NCBI RefSeq assembly: GCF_014207235.1 | Contig: NZ_JACHDA010000002.1 | Coordinates: 620,001-684,000, forward strand | Length of the DNA stretch: 64,000 nt | Origin: Sphingopyxis sp. JAI128 | Lineage (GTDB): Bacteria > Pseudomonadota > Alphaproteobacteria > Sphingomonadales > Sphingomonadaceae | Direction of reading: 5' to 3' | Shown: piece by piece, positions 8,893 through 18,950 of the stretch | Position numbering within the stretch: the stretch's first letter is position 1 | Layout of the letters: each line of letters opens with the position of its first letter | Made by a program: the position numbers and the translations under genes | The notes under the pieces: generated by a model | Told to the model about the DNA's origin: nothing | The model's input: only the letters and a program-made list of their open reading frames with translations | Database searches by the model: none

Positions 8893-10638
8893 TCAAAACA
8901 GGGTGGAGAGCTCCTTTTTCAGGATTTTGCCATTGGCGTTGCGCGGCAAGGTCTCGGCAGAAAAGACAATCCGCACCGGCACCTTGAACCGGGCAAGGCT
9001 GGCGGCGACCCATTGCTGCAGCTCGGCCTCGGTCGCGCTGGTTCCGGGGGCGAGATGCACCACGGCTGCCGGTTCTTCGCCAAGCTGCGGGTGCGGCAGC
9101 CCGACGAGCGCAGCGTCCGTCACCGCCGGATGATTGTAGAGTATGTTTTCCACTTCCGAAGAATAGATATTCTCGCCGCCGCGAATGATCATGTCCTTGG
9201 CACGATCGACGATATAGCAAAAACCCTCATCATCCAGCCGCGCGAGATCCCCGGTCCTCACCCAGCCATCGACGAAGGTCGCCGCGGTGGCTTCGGGGTT
9301 GTTCCAATATCCCTTCACCACCATTGGCCCGCGCGCCCACAGCTCGCCGACCTCTCCCACCGCCAGTTCGTTCACGCCGCCCTCATCCATGATCTTCAGA
9401 TCTGCCACCGCCACGGGCGGACCGCAGCTGTCGGGGCGGTTAAGGTAATCCTCGCTCGAATGGCCGGTGACGGTCGCCATGGTCTCGGTCATGCCCCAGC
9501 CGTTGCCGGGCAATGCGCCGAACACTTCGCGGATTTTTCGGACCAGTTCGGGCGCGGATGGTGCCCCGCCATAAGCAATCGCCTCGATGCTCGAGAGGTC
9601 ATAATTTTTTCGCTCGGGGTGCTCGATCATCTGCCACGCAATGGTCGGAACGCCGCCGGTGCTGTTGACCTTCTCGCGCTCGATGATCTGGAAGGCCCTC
9701 ACCGCATCCCATTTGTGCATGAAGATCATCGTGTTGCCAGCCGCGACGTTACCGATCAGCCCGGCCGAACAGGCGGTGACATGGAACAGCGGAATGACCG
9801 TCAGGGTTACCTTGGGCCGGGGTTCGGGCAATGCCTCGCCCCGCCGCATCACCGCACAAGCGGCATTATATCCGCTGGACAATATGTTCGTGCACAGATT
9901 GCGATGCGTCCCCAGTGCTCCCTTGGGCTTGCCGGTAGTGCCGCTGGTATAGAAGATGGTCGCATCGTCATCGGGTGCAATCTCGACATCGGGCAGCGCC
10001 TGCAAAGGCAGCGCGGCATAGGCATTGGGAGTGCCGAGGATACTCTCGAGAGGAATCGCGTCCGCAAACTCCCCAACGTTGCGCGCGACCATCACCACGC
10101 CCAAATCGGGGCAGTCTTTACGATGAGGGGCGATCCGCTCCCAGCGCTCGTTATCGCAGATCAGCACGCGCGCACCGGAATCTGCAAGGCCATAGGCCAG
10201 CTCCGGCCCGGTCCACCAGGCATTGAGCGGTACGCAGATTGCACCAATCGTCACCGCCGCAAAGAATGCCACCGGCCATTCGGGCAGGTTGCGCATGGCC
10301 AGCGCCAGGCGGTCGCCCTTGCCGATACCACGCGCCTTGAGCGCGTGCGCCAGCGTCGCCACCGCGCGAAACCAGGCGTCGAACGTAACGCGCTCATCCT
10401 CATAGATGGTGAAGACCCGCTCGCCATGCATCTGCCCAAGCATTGCAACCGCGCGCAGATTGGGCGGTGCGTTCTTCCAGACCCGCGTGGGTACACCACA
10501 AATGTCGACGGTCTCCATCTCGAAGCGCTGGTCAGGCGCGGTCAGAATTTCGCGGCAGCGCTCACGGCTGATCACCGGCCAGCCCGGCGGCGGCGCCCAT
10601 TCCGCCTGCGCCACCGACATTTTCTCCTGCATCGTCAT
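8893..10638 (-). CDS. AMP-dependent acyl-CoA synthetase (ligase)
   Basis: A 581-aa class I adenylate-forming enzyme that activates a carboxylic acid with ATP and CoA. The phosphate loop IFYTSGTTGKPKGALG lies near residue 200. GWGMTET (A5), TGDLARLDDEGF (A7) and RAKDMIIRGGENIYSSEVEN (A8 hinge) follow, and the catalytic lysine is in PRNANGKILKKEL at the C-terminus. I chose the ATG at 10638; the thiolase stop lies one base upstream. It is expressed with the thiolase on the minus strand. The side-chain pocket does not reveal a substrate; fatty, terpenoid or steroid-derived acids are all possible. Confidence 0.9.
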   Translation of the reverse strand: MTMQEKMSVAQAEWAPPPGWPVISRERCREILTAPDQRFEMETVDICGVPTRVWKNAPPNLRAVAMLGQMHGERVFTIYEDERVTFDAWFRAVATLAHALKARGIGKGDRLALAMRNLPEWPVAFFAAVTIGAICVPLNAWWTGPELAYGLADSGARVLICDNERWERIAPHRKDCPDLGVVMVARNVGEFADAIPLESILGTPNAYAALPLQALPDVEIAPDDDATIFYTSGTTGKPKGALGTHRNLCTNILSSGYNAACAVMRRGEALPEPRPKVTLTVIPLFHVTACSAGLIGNVAAGNTMIFMHKWDAVRAFQIIEREKVNSTGGVPTIAWQMIEHPERKNYDLSSIEAIAYGGAPSAPELVRKIREVFGALPGNGWGMTETMATVTGHSSEDYLNRPDSCGPPVAVADLKIMDEGGVNELAVGEVGELWARGPMVVKGYWNNPEATAATFVDGWVRTGDLARLDDEGFCYIVDRAKDMIIRGGENIYSSEVENILYNHPAVTDAALVGLPHPQLGEEPAAVVHLAPGTSATEAELQQWVAASLARFKVPVRIVFSAETLPRNANGKILKKELSTLF

Positions 10639-10639
10639 A

Positions 10640-11821
10640 TCAAAGCACCTCGAACAGACCGGCAGCACCCATGCCGCCGCCGATGCACATGGTCACGACT
10701 ATGTAACGCACGCCACGCCGTTTACCTTCGATCAGCGCATGGCCCACGCAGCGCGCACCGGTCATGCCGAACGGGTGCCCGATGGAAATCGACCCGCCGT
10801 TGACGTTGAGCCGGTCGTCAGGAATGCCCAGAGTATCGCGGCAGTAGAGCAGCTGCACGGCAAAGGCCTCGTTCAGCTCCCACAGGCCGATATCGTCGAT
10901 CGAAAGCCCGAATCGCTTGAGCAGGCGCGGGATGGCAAAGACCGGACCGATGCCCATTTCGTCCGGCTTGGTGCCGGCCACCGCCATGCCCACATAGCGC
11001 CCCAGCGGCGCAAGCCCGCGCGCTTTGGCCACATCCGCTTCCATCAGCACCATTGCGGCCGAGCCATCGGCAAGCTGGCTGGCGTTGCCCGCGGTGACCG
11101 TATGTCCCGGCCCCATCACCGGCTCCAGCCGCGCCAGGCCTTCCGCCGTCGTATCGGGACGATTGCAATCGTCCATGCTGATCGTCACATCCTGATTCGT
11201 GACGTCGCCGGTCTGTTTATCCTTGACCTGCATCGTGGTGGAAATGGCGATGACCTCATCCGCAAGCCTGCCCGCCTGCTGCGCTGCGGCGGTGCGCTGC
11301 TGCGACTGCAACGAATAGGCGTCCTGCGCTTCCCGGCTGATGCCATAGCGACGAGCGACCACTTCGGCGGTGCCGATCATCGGCATGAAAATATCGGGAT
11401 GCATCCGAAGCAGTTCTTCGTCCCGCCAAGGCGCGCTGCCCGTTGCGGTCCGCAGCGCGGTGATCGATTCCACCCCGCCGGCGACGCAGATGTCCATGCG
11501 GTCGACGATGACCTGTTTGGCCGCGGTGGCGATGGCCATCAGGCCCGATGAACACTGGCGGTCGATCGTCATGCCCGCCACGTCCACCGGCAGCCCGGCC
11601 CGCAGCGCGATCTGCCGCCCCATGTTGAAACCCTGCGCGCCGCCCTGGCTGGCCGCGCCGATGATCACATCCTCCACATCCTCGCCCGAAACCCCTGCCC
11701 GCTCAATCGCGGCGGCCACCGACCATGCGCCCAGTTGAACCGGATGGGTGGCATTGAAGGCGCCTCTGATGGCTTTGGCCAGCGGAGTCCGCGCAGTGGA
11801 GACAATGACGGCGTCACGCAT
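10640..11821 (-). CDS. Thiolase (acetyl-CoA acyltransferase)
   Basis: A 393-aa thiolase that cleaves a 3-ketoacyl-CoA with CoA, the last beta-oxidation step. All active-site elements are present: the nucleophilic Cys in [15 protein letters not shown], the His in [10 protein letters not shown] and the second Cys in [10 protein letters not shown]. The length is normal. It is the first gene of the minus-strand ligase operon and diverges from the FadB-like gene across a 254-bp region with promoter-like AT-rich DNA. It acts with the three dehydrogenases and the hydratase/dehydrogenase of this cluster. Confidence 0.93.
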   Translation of the reverse strand: MRDAVIVSTARTPLAKAIRGAFNATHPVQLGAWSVAAAIERAGVSGEDVEDVIIGAASQGGAQGFNMGRQIALRAGLPVDVAGMTIDRQCSSGLMAIATAAKQVIVDRMDICVAGGVESITALRTATGSAPWRDEELLRMHPDIFMPMIGTAEVVARRYGISREAQDAYSLQSQQRTAAAQQAGRLADEVIAISTTMQVKDKQTGDVTNQDVTISMDDCNRPDTTAEGLARLEPVMGPGHTVTAGNASQLADGSAAMVLMEADVAKARGLAPLGRYVGMAVAGTKPDEMGIGPVFAIPRLLKRFGLSIDDIGLWELNEAFAVQLLYCRDTLGIPDDRLNVNGGSISIGHPFGMTGARCVGHALIEGKRRGVRYIVVTMCIGGGMGAAGLFEVL

Positions 11822-11904
11822 GATCGATGCAATCCTTTCCCAATGATTCTTTTGTTCCGGAGATTAAGCCAGAAGCAGCGTCACATGGCAAGGGAGGCAC
11901 CTAT

Positions 11905-11926
11905 ATTTCTGAATTTAAGGTATGAT
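11905..11926 (+). promoter_or_regulatory. T-rich GGTATG motif upstream of the FadB-like gene
   Basis: It shares TnTGA and GGTATG at identical spacing with the sites at 20440 and 23605. TATGAT at 11921 is a good -10 hexamer. It sits in the divergent region between the thiolase and FadB-like genes and could serve the plus-strand gene with a leader of about 150 nt. Confidence 0.4.
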
Positions 11927-12075
11927 ATATGCCGCATCTTATAATGTATCCTTGGCATCAAAACGAATGCTGGGTATGGCCTGCGATGATTTGCAAAAAA
12001 AGCAATCGCGCTGCGCTGACATTCCGCGGCGGCATGAAGCCGGACGGGGCCGCAGCCAAATATGGAGGAGGATTG

Positions 12076-14112
12076 ATGACGTCACCCATTCGAACCGAAC
12101 GCGACGGCAATGTGCTTGTGATTGTATCGGACAACCCGCCCGTCAACGCGCTGGGCCAGGCTGTGCGCGCGGGCCTTGCCGATGCCATCGCGAAGGGCCT
12201 GGCCGATCCTGACATAGAGGCAATGGTCATCCGCTGCGATGGCCAGACCTTCTTTGCCGGGGCCGATATCACCGAATTCGGAAAGCCGCCGCAGGGGCCC
12301 AGCCTTCCACAAGTGCTGGACCGGATAGAAGCTAGCGACAAGCCGGTGGTCGCCGCCATTCACGGGACCGCGCTCGGCGGCGGGTGCGAACTGGCGCTGG
12401 CGTGCCATTATCGCCTGGCGGTGCCGAAGGCAAAGCTCGGCCTGCCCGAAGTGAAGCTGGGCCTGATCCCCGGTGCTGGCGGTACGCAACGCCTGCCCCG
12501 CCTGGTCGGAGCCAAGGCCGCGCTGCCGCTCGTGGTGCTCGGCAACCCCATTTCCGCGCGCGACGCGCTGGACATCGGTCTGCTGGACCTGCTGACCGGC
12601 GATTCCTCGCTTGAGGCTGAAGCCATCGCCTTCGCGCGCTCCAAAGCGGGCCAACCGGTGCCGCGCACCAGCCAAGGCACCGCCAATCAGGACGGCGTGC
12701 GCGATCCCGCAATCTTCGACGAATTTCGCGTCACCCAAGGGCGCGCCATGCGGGGCCTCGATGCGCCCAATGCGGCGATTGCCGCGGTAAGGGCTGCAGC
12801 CGAACTCCCATTTGCGGAAGGCGTGAAGAAGGAGCGCGAACTGTTTGTAGGCCTGATGACCGGAACACAATCAAAGGCGATGCGGCACTATTTCTTCGCC
12901 GAGCGCGCCGCGCAGAAGATCGCCGATCTGCCTGCTGATACGCCGCTTTTGCCAATCCGCGCGGTGGGCGTGATCGGGGCGGGGACCATGGGCGGCGGGA
13001 TCGCGATGAACTTCCTCTCGGCCGGCATCCCGGTGATCCTGTTGGAAATGCAGCAGGAAGCACTGGATCGCGGCACGGCAGTGATGCGGCGCAATTATGA
13101 GGCCTCGGCGAAACGGGGCCGCATGACCATGGCACAGGTCGATGCAGCGATGGACCTGCTGACGCCAACGCTCGACTATGCCGACCTTGCGGATTGCGAT
13201 CTGGTAATCGAGGCGGTCTACGAGAACATGGACGTGAAGAAGCAGGTCTTTGCGCGGCTTGACGAAGTGACGAAGCCGGGTGCCATTTTGGCGTCCAACA
13301 CCAGCTATCTGAGCATCGATGAAATTGCCACCGCCACGCAGCGTCCTGGCCATGTTCTGGGGCTGCACTTCTTTTCGCCAGCAAATGTGATGAAGCTGCT
13401 CGAGGTCGTGCGCGGCGCGCAGACGCGCGGCGATGTGCTGGCCACTGCGATGAAGCTGGCGCGCACGATCGGCAAGGTGGCCGCCGTGTCGGGCGTCTGC
13501 GCCGGCTTCATCGGCAACCGCATGCTGTCAAAGCGGCAGGAGCAGGCCAACAAGTTGATCATGGAAGGCGCAAGCTATTGGGACGTCGACGATGTCCTGC
13601 TCGAATTCGGCTTTCCGATGGGGCCTTTTCAGATGGGCGACCTCGCCGGTCTGGACATTGGCTGGCATCGCGATCCGGCCAAGGTCACGACGGTGCGCGA
13701 GGCGCTATGTGCAGCGGGGCGCTTTGGCCAGAAGGCGGGCAAGGGTTTCTATGACTATGACAGCGCGCGCCAGCGCACGCCGTCCGACGAGGTCCGCGCC
13801 ATCATCGCTGATTTCGCGGCCAAAGCCGGACACACCCAGCGCGAAGTCGGCAAGGACGAAATCCGCGAACGGCTGCTCTACCCCATGGTGAACGAAGGGG
13901 CCAAGATCCTCGACGAGAAGATCGCGCAGCGCGCGAGCGATATCGACGTGGTGTGGATCAACGGCTATGGATGGCCGATCTACACCGGCGGCCCGATGTT
14001 CTGGGCATCGACCATCGGCCTGGAAACCATTGTCGCCGGTCTGGATCGGCACGGCCTGCCGGTGAGCGACTATCTGCGCAAGTGCGCCGCCGAAGGTCGC
14101 ACGTTCGATTGA
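12076..14112 (+). CDS. FadB-like enoyl-CoA hydratase / 3-hydroxyacyl-CoA dehydrogenase
   Basis: A 678-aa two-domain beta-oxidation enzyme. The N-terminal crotonase domain (residues 1-190) has [15 protein letters not shown] and [18 protein letters not shown], which hold the hydratase glutamates. The NAD-binding domain starts near residue 295 with [14 protein letters not shown] and is followed by [15 protein letters not shown] and two 3HCDH C-terminal domains. The protein hydrates enoyl-CoA and oxidises the 3-hydroxyacyl-CoA, feeding the thiolase encoded divergently. I chose the ATG at 12076 because GGAGGAG precedes it; an in-frame ATG at 11929 lies in the promoter region. The gene is monocistronic, with a terminator right after it. 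Confidence 0.93.
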   Translation: MTSPIRTERDGNVLVIVSDNPPVNALGQAVRAGLADAIAKGLADPDIEAMVIRCDGQTFFAGADITEFGKPPQGPSLPQVLDRIEASDKPVVAAIHGTALGGGCELALACHYRLAVPKAKLGLPEVKLGLIPGAGGTQRLPRLVGAKAALPLVVLGNPISARDALDIGLLDLLTGDSSLEAEAIAFARSKAGQPVPRTSQGTANQDGVRDPAIFDEFRVTQGRAMRGLDAPNAAIAAVRAAAELPFAEGVKKERELFVGLMTGTQSKAMRHYFFAERAAQKIADLPADTPLLPIRAVGVIGAGTMGGGIAMNFLSAGIPVILLEMQQEALDRGTAVMRRNYEASAKRGRMTMAQVDAAMDLLTPTLDYADLADCDLVIEAVYENMDVKKQVFARLDEVTKPGAILASNTSYLSIDEIATATQRPGHVLGLHFFSPANVMKLLEVVRGAQTRGDVLATAMKLARTIGKVAAVSGVCAGFIGNRMLSKRQEQANKLIMEGASYWDVDDVLLEFGFPMGPFQMGDLAGLDIGWHRDPAKVTTVREALCAAGRFGQKAGKGFYDYDSARQRTPSDEVRAIIADFAAKAGHTQREVGKDEIRERLLYPMVNEGAKILDEKIAQRASDIDVVWINGYGWPIYTGGPMFWASTIGLETIVAGLDRHGLPVSDYLRKCAAEGRTFD

Positions 14113-14119
14113 AGGTGGA

Positions 14120-14150
14120 TGTCCCGGCCGCACATGGCGCTGCCGGGACA
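14120..14150 (+). terminator. Terminator of the FadB-like gene
   Basis: Positions 14120-14128 pair perfectly with 14142-14150 (9 bp, GC-rich). The hairpin is followed by TTT and begins eight bases after the stop codon. The next gene converges from the right. Confidence 0.65.
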
Positions 14151-14183
14151 TTTCACTCCCGTGCGAACAGGTTGCAGTCTATT

Positions 14184-15782
14184 CTAGCGAGGCAGCTTGC
14201 GGATTTCGGCCTCGGGATCATTCGCCATTCCGGGCTTCAAATCCAGTTCCATCACCATGCGCTTGTCCGGCGTGTAGGGCGTCCATTCGGGCAAAAGGCT
14301 GCTGGCAGGCTTGCCGGTACGGGCAAAGGCAATCCAGGCATCGCTCATCATCGCGGCCATCGTCGCCGCGTCCGCACCCTCGCCAACCAGCGATGTGCTC
14401 TCCTTCGCATTGTTGAACATCAGCGGAATGTCGAGCGTGTGCGGCGAACGCAGAATGCCACTGCCAACCGGCGTTTCCCATGTAAGCCGATAAACAAAAA
14501 CTGGCGCCCTTGCCGTCTTTGCCTGCTGATCGGCCATCAGGAAAGTGCCGCGCACAAACCGCGTACCCATCGCCATGCTGGCGATATGCGTCGGCGAATA
14601 GTCGGGGTACATCTTGCGATAGGCTTCGACCGCAGCGACGCCGCCCGGTCCCGCCATCCCAGCCATTGCCGTCATCGTCGCCTCGTCGATCCGGCCGAAC
14701 CACGGCTGCGATGCCAGGAACATCGTCATCTCGGTTTTATTATAGCCGATCATCAGGGGAATATCGCGCGATTGTGCCGGCGCGCCCACCATGAAGGGAT
14801 CGCGCGGAACAATACGGCCATCGGCAATCGGCTGAAACTGCGGTCCGCGGCCGGTTTCGGCGCCTGCTGGCGTTGCCTTGCGCACCGCATCGACCAGTTG
14901 GTCGGCACGAACGGTCCGCAATTGCTCCACCGTCTCGATCCCGGCCTGTTTCAGGATGCTCCCGGCATAGGCCGCTGCCTCGTCGGGCTTGCCGCTCACC
15001 ACGCCTGGTCCGGACTGGACGATTGCCTTATGGAACAGCCCCGCCGCTGCGGGCATCGCCATCAGGTGGCTCACCTTGGAACCCCCGCCGGATTCGCCCA
15101 TGATCGTGACATTGCCGGGATCGCCGCCAAAGGCCGCGATATTGTCACGTACCCATTCGAGCGACCGCACCAGATCGAGATTGCCGACATTGCCGCTTTC
15201 GGCAAATTCCGCGCCAAATTTCTGCGCGAGATTCAGATAGCCGAAGGCGTTGAGCCGATGATTGACGGTGACTACCACGACATCGCCCTTTTGCGCGAGA
15301 TTGCGGCCGTTGTAGGCCGGCCAATTGCCCGATCCATAGGCATAGCCCCCGCCATGAAACCACACCATGACCGGGCGCTTGCCCTTGGTGGCGTCGGGCG
15401 TCCACACATTCAGGAACAGACAGTCTTCATTATCGTTCTTGGCCTCGGTGGCGGTGGGAAAGATTGTCTGGATCTGCCGCGTGAGCGCCGATTCATTCGG
15501 CCCGCTGGCGGAGTAGAGCTGCATGCATGGCGCGCCCGGGCCTGTGGCATCCGCTATGCCGGTCCATGTCGCCATCGGCTCCGGTCGTTTGAAGCGCCGC
15601 TCGCCAAGCGGCGGGGCGGCATAAGGGATGCCCAGAAAGGCATCGACCTCCCCCTGCTTAACGCCCTGCACCTTGCCCTTGTCCGTCTGCACAACGGGCG
15701 TAGCGATCTGCGCCAGCAACTGCGCGGGCATCGCCCATATCAACATGCCCCCACATAAAATTTTGGTACCAATCCCGGCCAT
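14184..15782 (-). CDS. Secreted type-B carboxylesterase, first copy
   Basis: A 532-aa alpha/beta-hydrolase of the carboxylesterase type-B family that hydrolyses carboxylic esters. A signal peptide (ILCGGMLIWAMPAQLLAQ) points to export to the periplasm. The serine nucleophile is in TIMGESGGGSK, the oxyanion glycines are in WFHGGGYAYGSGN, and a candidate catalytic His is in LRSPHTLDIP. The ATG at 15782 has a GGGAG nine to ten bases upstream. It lies downstream of the TonB receptor gene on the same strand, separated by a terminator hairpin. A second esterase of the same family lies upstream of that receptor. Together they suggest an esterified substrate. Confidence 0.9.
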   Translation of the reverse strand: MAGIGTKILCGGMLIWAMPAQLLAQIATPVVQTDKGKVQGVKQGEVDAFLGIPYAAPPLGERRFKRPEPMATWTGIADATGPGAPCMQLYSASGPNESALTRQIQTIFPTATEAKNDNEDCLFLNVWTPDATKGKRPVMVWFHGGGYAYGSGNWPAYNGRNLAQKGDVVVVTVNHRLNAFGYLNLAQKFGAEFAESGNVGNLDLVRSLEWVRDNIAAFGGDPGNVTIMGESGGGSKVSHLMAMPAAAGLFHKAIVQSGPGVVSGKPDEAAAYAGSILKQAGIETVEQLRTVRADQLVDAVRKATPAGAETGRGPQFQPIADGRIVPRDPFMVGAPAQSRDIPLMIGYNKTEMTMFLASQPWFGRIDEATMTAMAGMAGPGGVAAVEAYRKMYPDYSPTHIASMAMGTRFVRGTFLMADQQAKTARAPVFVYRLTWETPVGSGILRSPHTLDIPLMFNNAKESTSLVGEGADAATMAAMMSDAWIAFARTGKPASSLLPEWTPYTPDKRMVMELDLKPGMANDPEAEIRKLPR

Positions 15783-15806
15783 GTCAGATATCTCCCTGTT
15801 GAAAAT

Positions 15807-15837
15807 GGGGGCGAGTGACCCAAGGTCATCCGCCCCC
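15807..15837 (-). terminator. Terminator downstream of the TonB receptor gene
   Basis: A 14-bp stem with one mismatch and one G-T pair, closing on a 3-nt loop. On the minus strand it is followed by ATTTTC. It separates the receptor gene from the first esterase gene, so the esterase probably depends on partial read-through or its own start. Confidence 0.6.
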
Positions 15838-15890
15838 GACGGAGTTTGCAAACGGCCGGATGCAAGGCCGCTACCCACTCTTCGTTAAGA

Positions 15891-18872
15891 CTAGAAGCGA
15901 ACCTTGGTGCTCAGCCGGAAGGTGCGACCGAGCGCATTGCCGATATACGGATCATAGCTGTACTCCAGCCGCGCCTCCGGCGGGTCGGTGTCGAAGATAT
16001 TCTCGACGCCCGCCGTGATCTGCAGATCCAGCCCTCCGGTTTCCACATTGGCCGACAGCAGAAAGTCATGCTGGGTGAAGCTGCCTATCTTACGCCCGAA
16101 GTCGGTGCCGCCGAACTCCGGCGTCGAAGCACAGGGCAGATCGGGCTGGCAGCGGTTATCGGTGACGCCGTCGATATACAGCATGTTGTACGTGGCCGTG
16201 AACGGACCGAATCCCAGCGAGGCAAAGGCATTACCCCTCCATTTGGAAACCGTACCGGGCGCGCGGTCATAGTTGGCAAAGCCGGCCGCATCATATCCTT
16301 CGCTGAACGTCAGGCCTTCAAAGGTGAAGTCAGAGAAGGTATATTTCATCACGTGCGTCGCGTTCACGCCGACGTTCAGTTTCACTCCACCGAATTCCCC
16401 CCGATAGTTCAGGCCGAAATCCAGACCGCTGACCGTTGAATCCGGCCCATTGACTAGCTGGCGGCGGATACGGGCAATATCCAGACCGATTGTACCGGCA
16501 TTGCAGACACCGCCTTCGAACACCACGAACTGCACAAAGGGGCTGGCGCAGTTGACCGGCTGCTGTCCATCGCTGCCCCCAGGTGCGACCAGAGCGGCGA
16601 TCGCCTGCACCGGAAGGTCCGTAAAACGTCCCTTGAACTTGTAGGTCCAATAATCAGCCGTGAAGGAGAAACCCCCCGTATCGACGATGGCACCGATATT
16701 GTAGGTGAGCGCTGTTTCCGGCTTCAGATTGGGATTGCCGCTGGAATCAATCGCCTTGAAGTTGTTCCCGAGAACATTGATGCCAGCCACCGCGCTTGGC
16801 CCGGTCAGCGAAAGATCGCTTGGCAGCGGTCCACGGAAGGTGTCACCGACCGAACCGCGCAGCGCGAACCAGTCGGTCACCTGCCAGCGCGCATTGAGCT
16901 TTGGATTGAAGGTCGCCCCGACCGCCCCGCCATAATCTTCGTAGCGCACCGCACCGTTCAGCTCGAACCCGGTGAACGGAACGATTTTCGCCTCGGCAAA
17001 AAAAGCGTACACGCTCTGGCTGTTGTCAGCGGTCGGATATTGGCCGAGGAAGATGAACGGCCCCGTCGGGAAGTCAAGATCGGTGGGGTCGTCCAAACAG
17101 CTGCGGCTCCCTTCGATCGCACAAGGAGACGCCGTCGGATCGCTGAAGCTATTGATCGCCCGGCTGACGAACCGCGAGCTGCGGTACTGCGCGCCGAACG
17201 CATAATCGACTTCTATACCCAGATTGGCCGATCCGCTGAATACAAGGTCGACGATCCGCTGCTCTTCATAGGCCTTGGTGCCGTTTCGGGCGCGCATCCA
17301 GTTTACAAGTTCAGGGCTGTTTTCCATGCCCGGCACGAAGAGCGGGTTTTCCAGCCCCAGTGCGGGATTACCGGGGCGCGAATTGACGAAGGGGTTGAAG
17401 TAGAGACAGCCGTTGGCTCCGGGCGTATTCCCGGTGCAGTTCGGTCCACCAAGACCGTTGAGCGCGTTCTGCAAGCGCCCGCCCAGAATATCGAACGAAT
17501 AGGCGGTGCGATGACTGCGCAGGAAGGTGCCGTAAAGCTCTGCCCTGAAATTCGAGCTGAACTCCTTTTCGAATCCGCCCGTGAGCCGCCAGGCGTTGTT
17601 ATACGCTGCGCCTTGGCCTGACCCTTCAGGATCCAGCGGGTTGCCCGTCAAACCGAACGGACGGAAAAACAGGATGCTGGCATATCCCGCCGCATTGGCC
17701 GGGCTTCCCGGTGCAAAAGTCTGCGCCAGGAACGTATTGAAGCCGGGATTGGCTCGGGGAACAAAGAACGCTTGCGACGACCCTGGACCACGCGGCCCCG
17801 AAGTGGGCGGATAGCTGGGCGAATAGCCGAGGTTCGGCACATCGGTGTGCGAATACAGGGCATCGGCGACGAAGCGCAACGTGTCCGACAGATCCACTTC
17901 AAGCTGCGCAAAACCCTGATAGCGATTTTCTTCCTCGATCAGATTAACGAAGGGAATGAAGGAATAGCGGCATACGGGGAATACCGACGCGCCGGATGGA
18001 AACGTACCGTTAAGGCCGCCTAGCGCGGTGCAGGCATCGCCCAGCTGGCCATCGACCCCCAGCCCCAGACTGCGGCCCGCTACGCCTTGTGTGATGGGAC
18101 CAAGCTTGGGGATGTAGGTGCCGACGTCGTTCAGGAACGACCAACCGGACGGGTTCTGCGCATAGGGCACATTCGTGAAATTGCGATCACGCGTGCTCAA
18201 TTCCGATCGGTGCTGATAGCCAAAACCGACCATCAAATTGGCCGCTCCGAAATCATGCCCGGCTAGAATACTGACCTGATAATTACCCTTTGATCCCTTC
18301 ACGAACTGATAATTGCCCGATACTTCTACCCCGGTGAAGTTGCGGCGAGTGACAAAGTTGGCCACCCCGGCGATCGCGTCCGAACCATAGGTTGTCGATG
18401 CACCATCCTTCAGCACTTCGACCCGTTGCAGCGCAAACATCGGGATAAGATTGGTGTCGGAAGCGCCGTCTCCCGGTTCGGGGAAAAAGCGGCGACCGTT
18501 CATCAACACGAGCGTGCGCTCGCGGCCGAGCCCGCGCAGGTTGATCGATCCGACGCCCTGGCTGCCGCCCGCGGCGTATTGATTGGATTCGCCCAGCGTT
18601 ATTCCGACCGACGGCAGCGTGCGAATAAGCTCGAGCGGGCTATCGATACCGCGCTCGGACAGTTCGTCTACCGTATAGACATCGACGGGAAGAGAATCGC
18701 TCTCGGCAGCGCCGGGAATGTAACTACCAGTGACCACGATCTGACGCTCAAGCTCGCGCGCCTCTTCGCTGCTCTGTGCTTCGGATTCCTGGGCTTTCGC
18801 CGTTCCGCCAGTCAAGATCGCCAACGGCAGGACAACCGCAGCCCCCAGCATAAAACCGGTCTTTCTAGACAT
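15891..18872 (-). CDS. TonB-dependent outer-membrane receptor
   Basis: A 993-aa TonB-dependent receptor with a signal peptide (MSRKTGFMLGAAVVLPLAI), a TonB-box-like segment near residue 45 (RQIVVTGSYIPG), a plug domain at about 50-180 (SIGLRG-type RTLVLMNGRRFFPEP, VEVLKDGASTTYGSDAIAGV) and a long beta-barrel ending in the aromatic FRLSTKVRF. It imports a substrate across the outer membrane using the proton motive force via TonB-ExbBD. I chose the ATG at 18872, behind a purine-rich GGGGAGAGAGAG. It lies between two carboxylesterase genes on the same strand, so uptake of an ester or of its products is inferred. Confidence 0.93.
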   Translation of the reverse strand: MSRKTGFMLGAAVVLPLAILTGGTAKAQESEAQSSEEARELERQIVVTGSYIPGAAESDSLPVDVYTVDELSERGIDSPLELIRTLPSVGITLGESNQYAAGGSQGVGSINLRGLGRERTLVLMNGRRFFPEPGDGASDTNLIPMFALQRVEVLKDGASTTYGSDAIAGVANFVTRRNFTGVEVSGNYQFVKGSKGNYQVSILAGHDFGAANLMVGFGYQHRSELSTRDRNFTNVPYAQNPSGWSFLNDVGTYIPKLGPITQGVAGRSLGLGVDGQLGDACTALGGLNGTFPSGASVFPVCRYSFIPFVNLIEEENRYQGFAQLEVDLSDTLRFVADALYSHTDVPNLGYSPSYPPTSGPRGPGSSQAFFVPRANPGFNTFLAQTFAPGSPANAAGYASILFFRPFGLTGNPLDPEGSGQGAAYNNAWRLTGGFEKEFSSNFRAELYGTFLRSHRTAYSFDILGGRLQNALNGLGGPNCTGNTPGANGCLYFNPFVNSRPGNPALGLENPLFVPGMENSPELVNWMRARNGTKAYEEQRIVDLVFSGSANLGIEVDYAFGAQYRSSRFVSRAINSFSDPTASPCAIEGSRSCLDDPTDLDFPTGPFIFLGQYPTADNSQSVYAFFAEAKIVPFTGFELNGAVRYEDYGGAVGATFNPKLNARWQVTDWFALRGSVGDTFRGPLPSDLSLTGPSAVAGINVLGNNFKAIDSSGNPNLKPETALTYNIGAIVDTGGFSFTADYWTYKFKGRFTDLPVQAIAALVAPGGSDGQQPVNCASPFVQFVVFEGGVCNAGTIGLDIARIRRQLVNGPDSTVSGLDFGLNYRGEFGGVKLNVGVNATHVMKYTFSDFTFEGLTFSEGYDAAGFANYDRAPGTVSKWRGNAFASLGFGPFTATYNMLYIDGVTDNRCQPDLPCASTPEFGGTDFGRKIGSFTQHDFLLSANVETGGLDLQITAGVENIFDTDPPEARLEYSYDPYIGNALGRTFRLSTKVRF

Positions 18873-18950
18873 TCTCTCTCTCCCCATTTTATTGATATCT
18901 GTGTTTTTTCAGGTCGTTATCAAAACCTCCACCGTTGCTTTCGCGTCACC

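Noticed and set aside
8758-10803. A 681-codon open frame on the plus strand opposite the CoA ligase
   Set aside because: Shadow of the ligase; the ligase motifs are intact on the minus strand.
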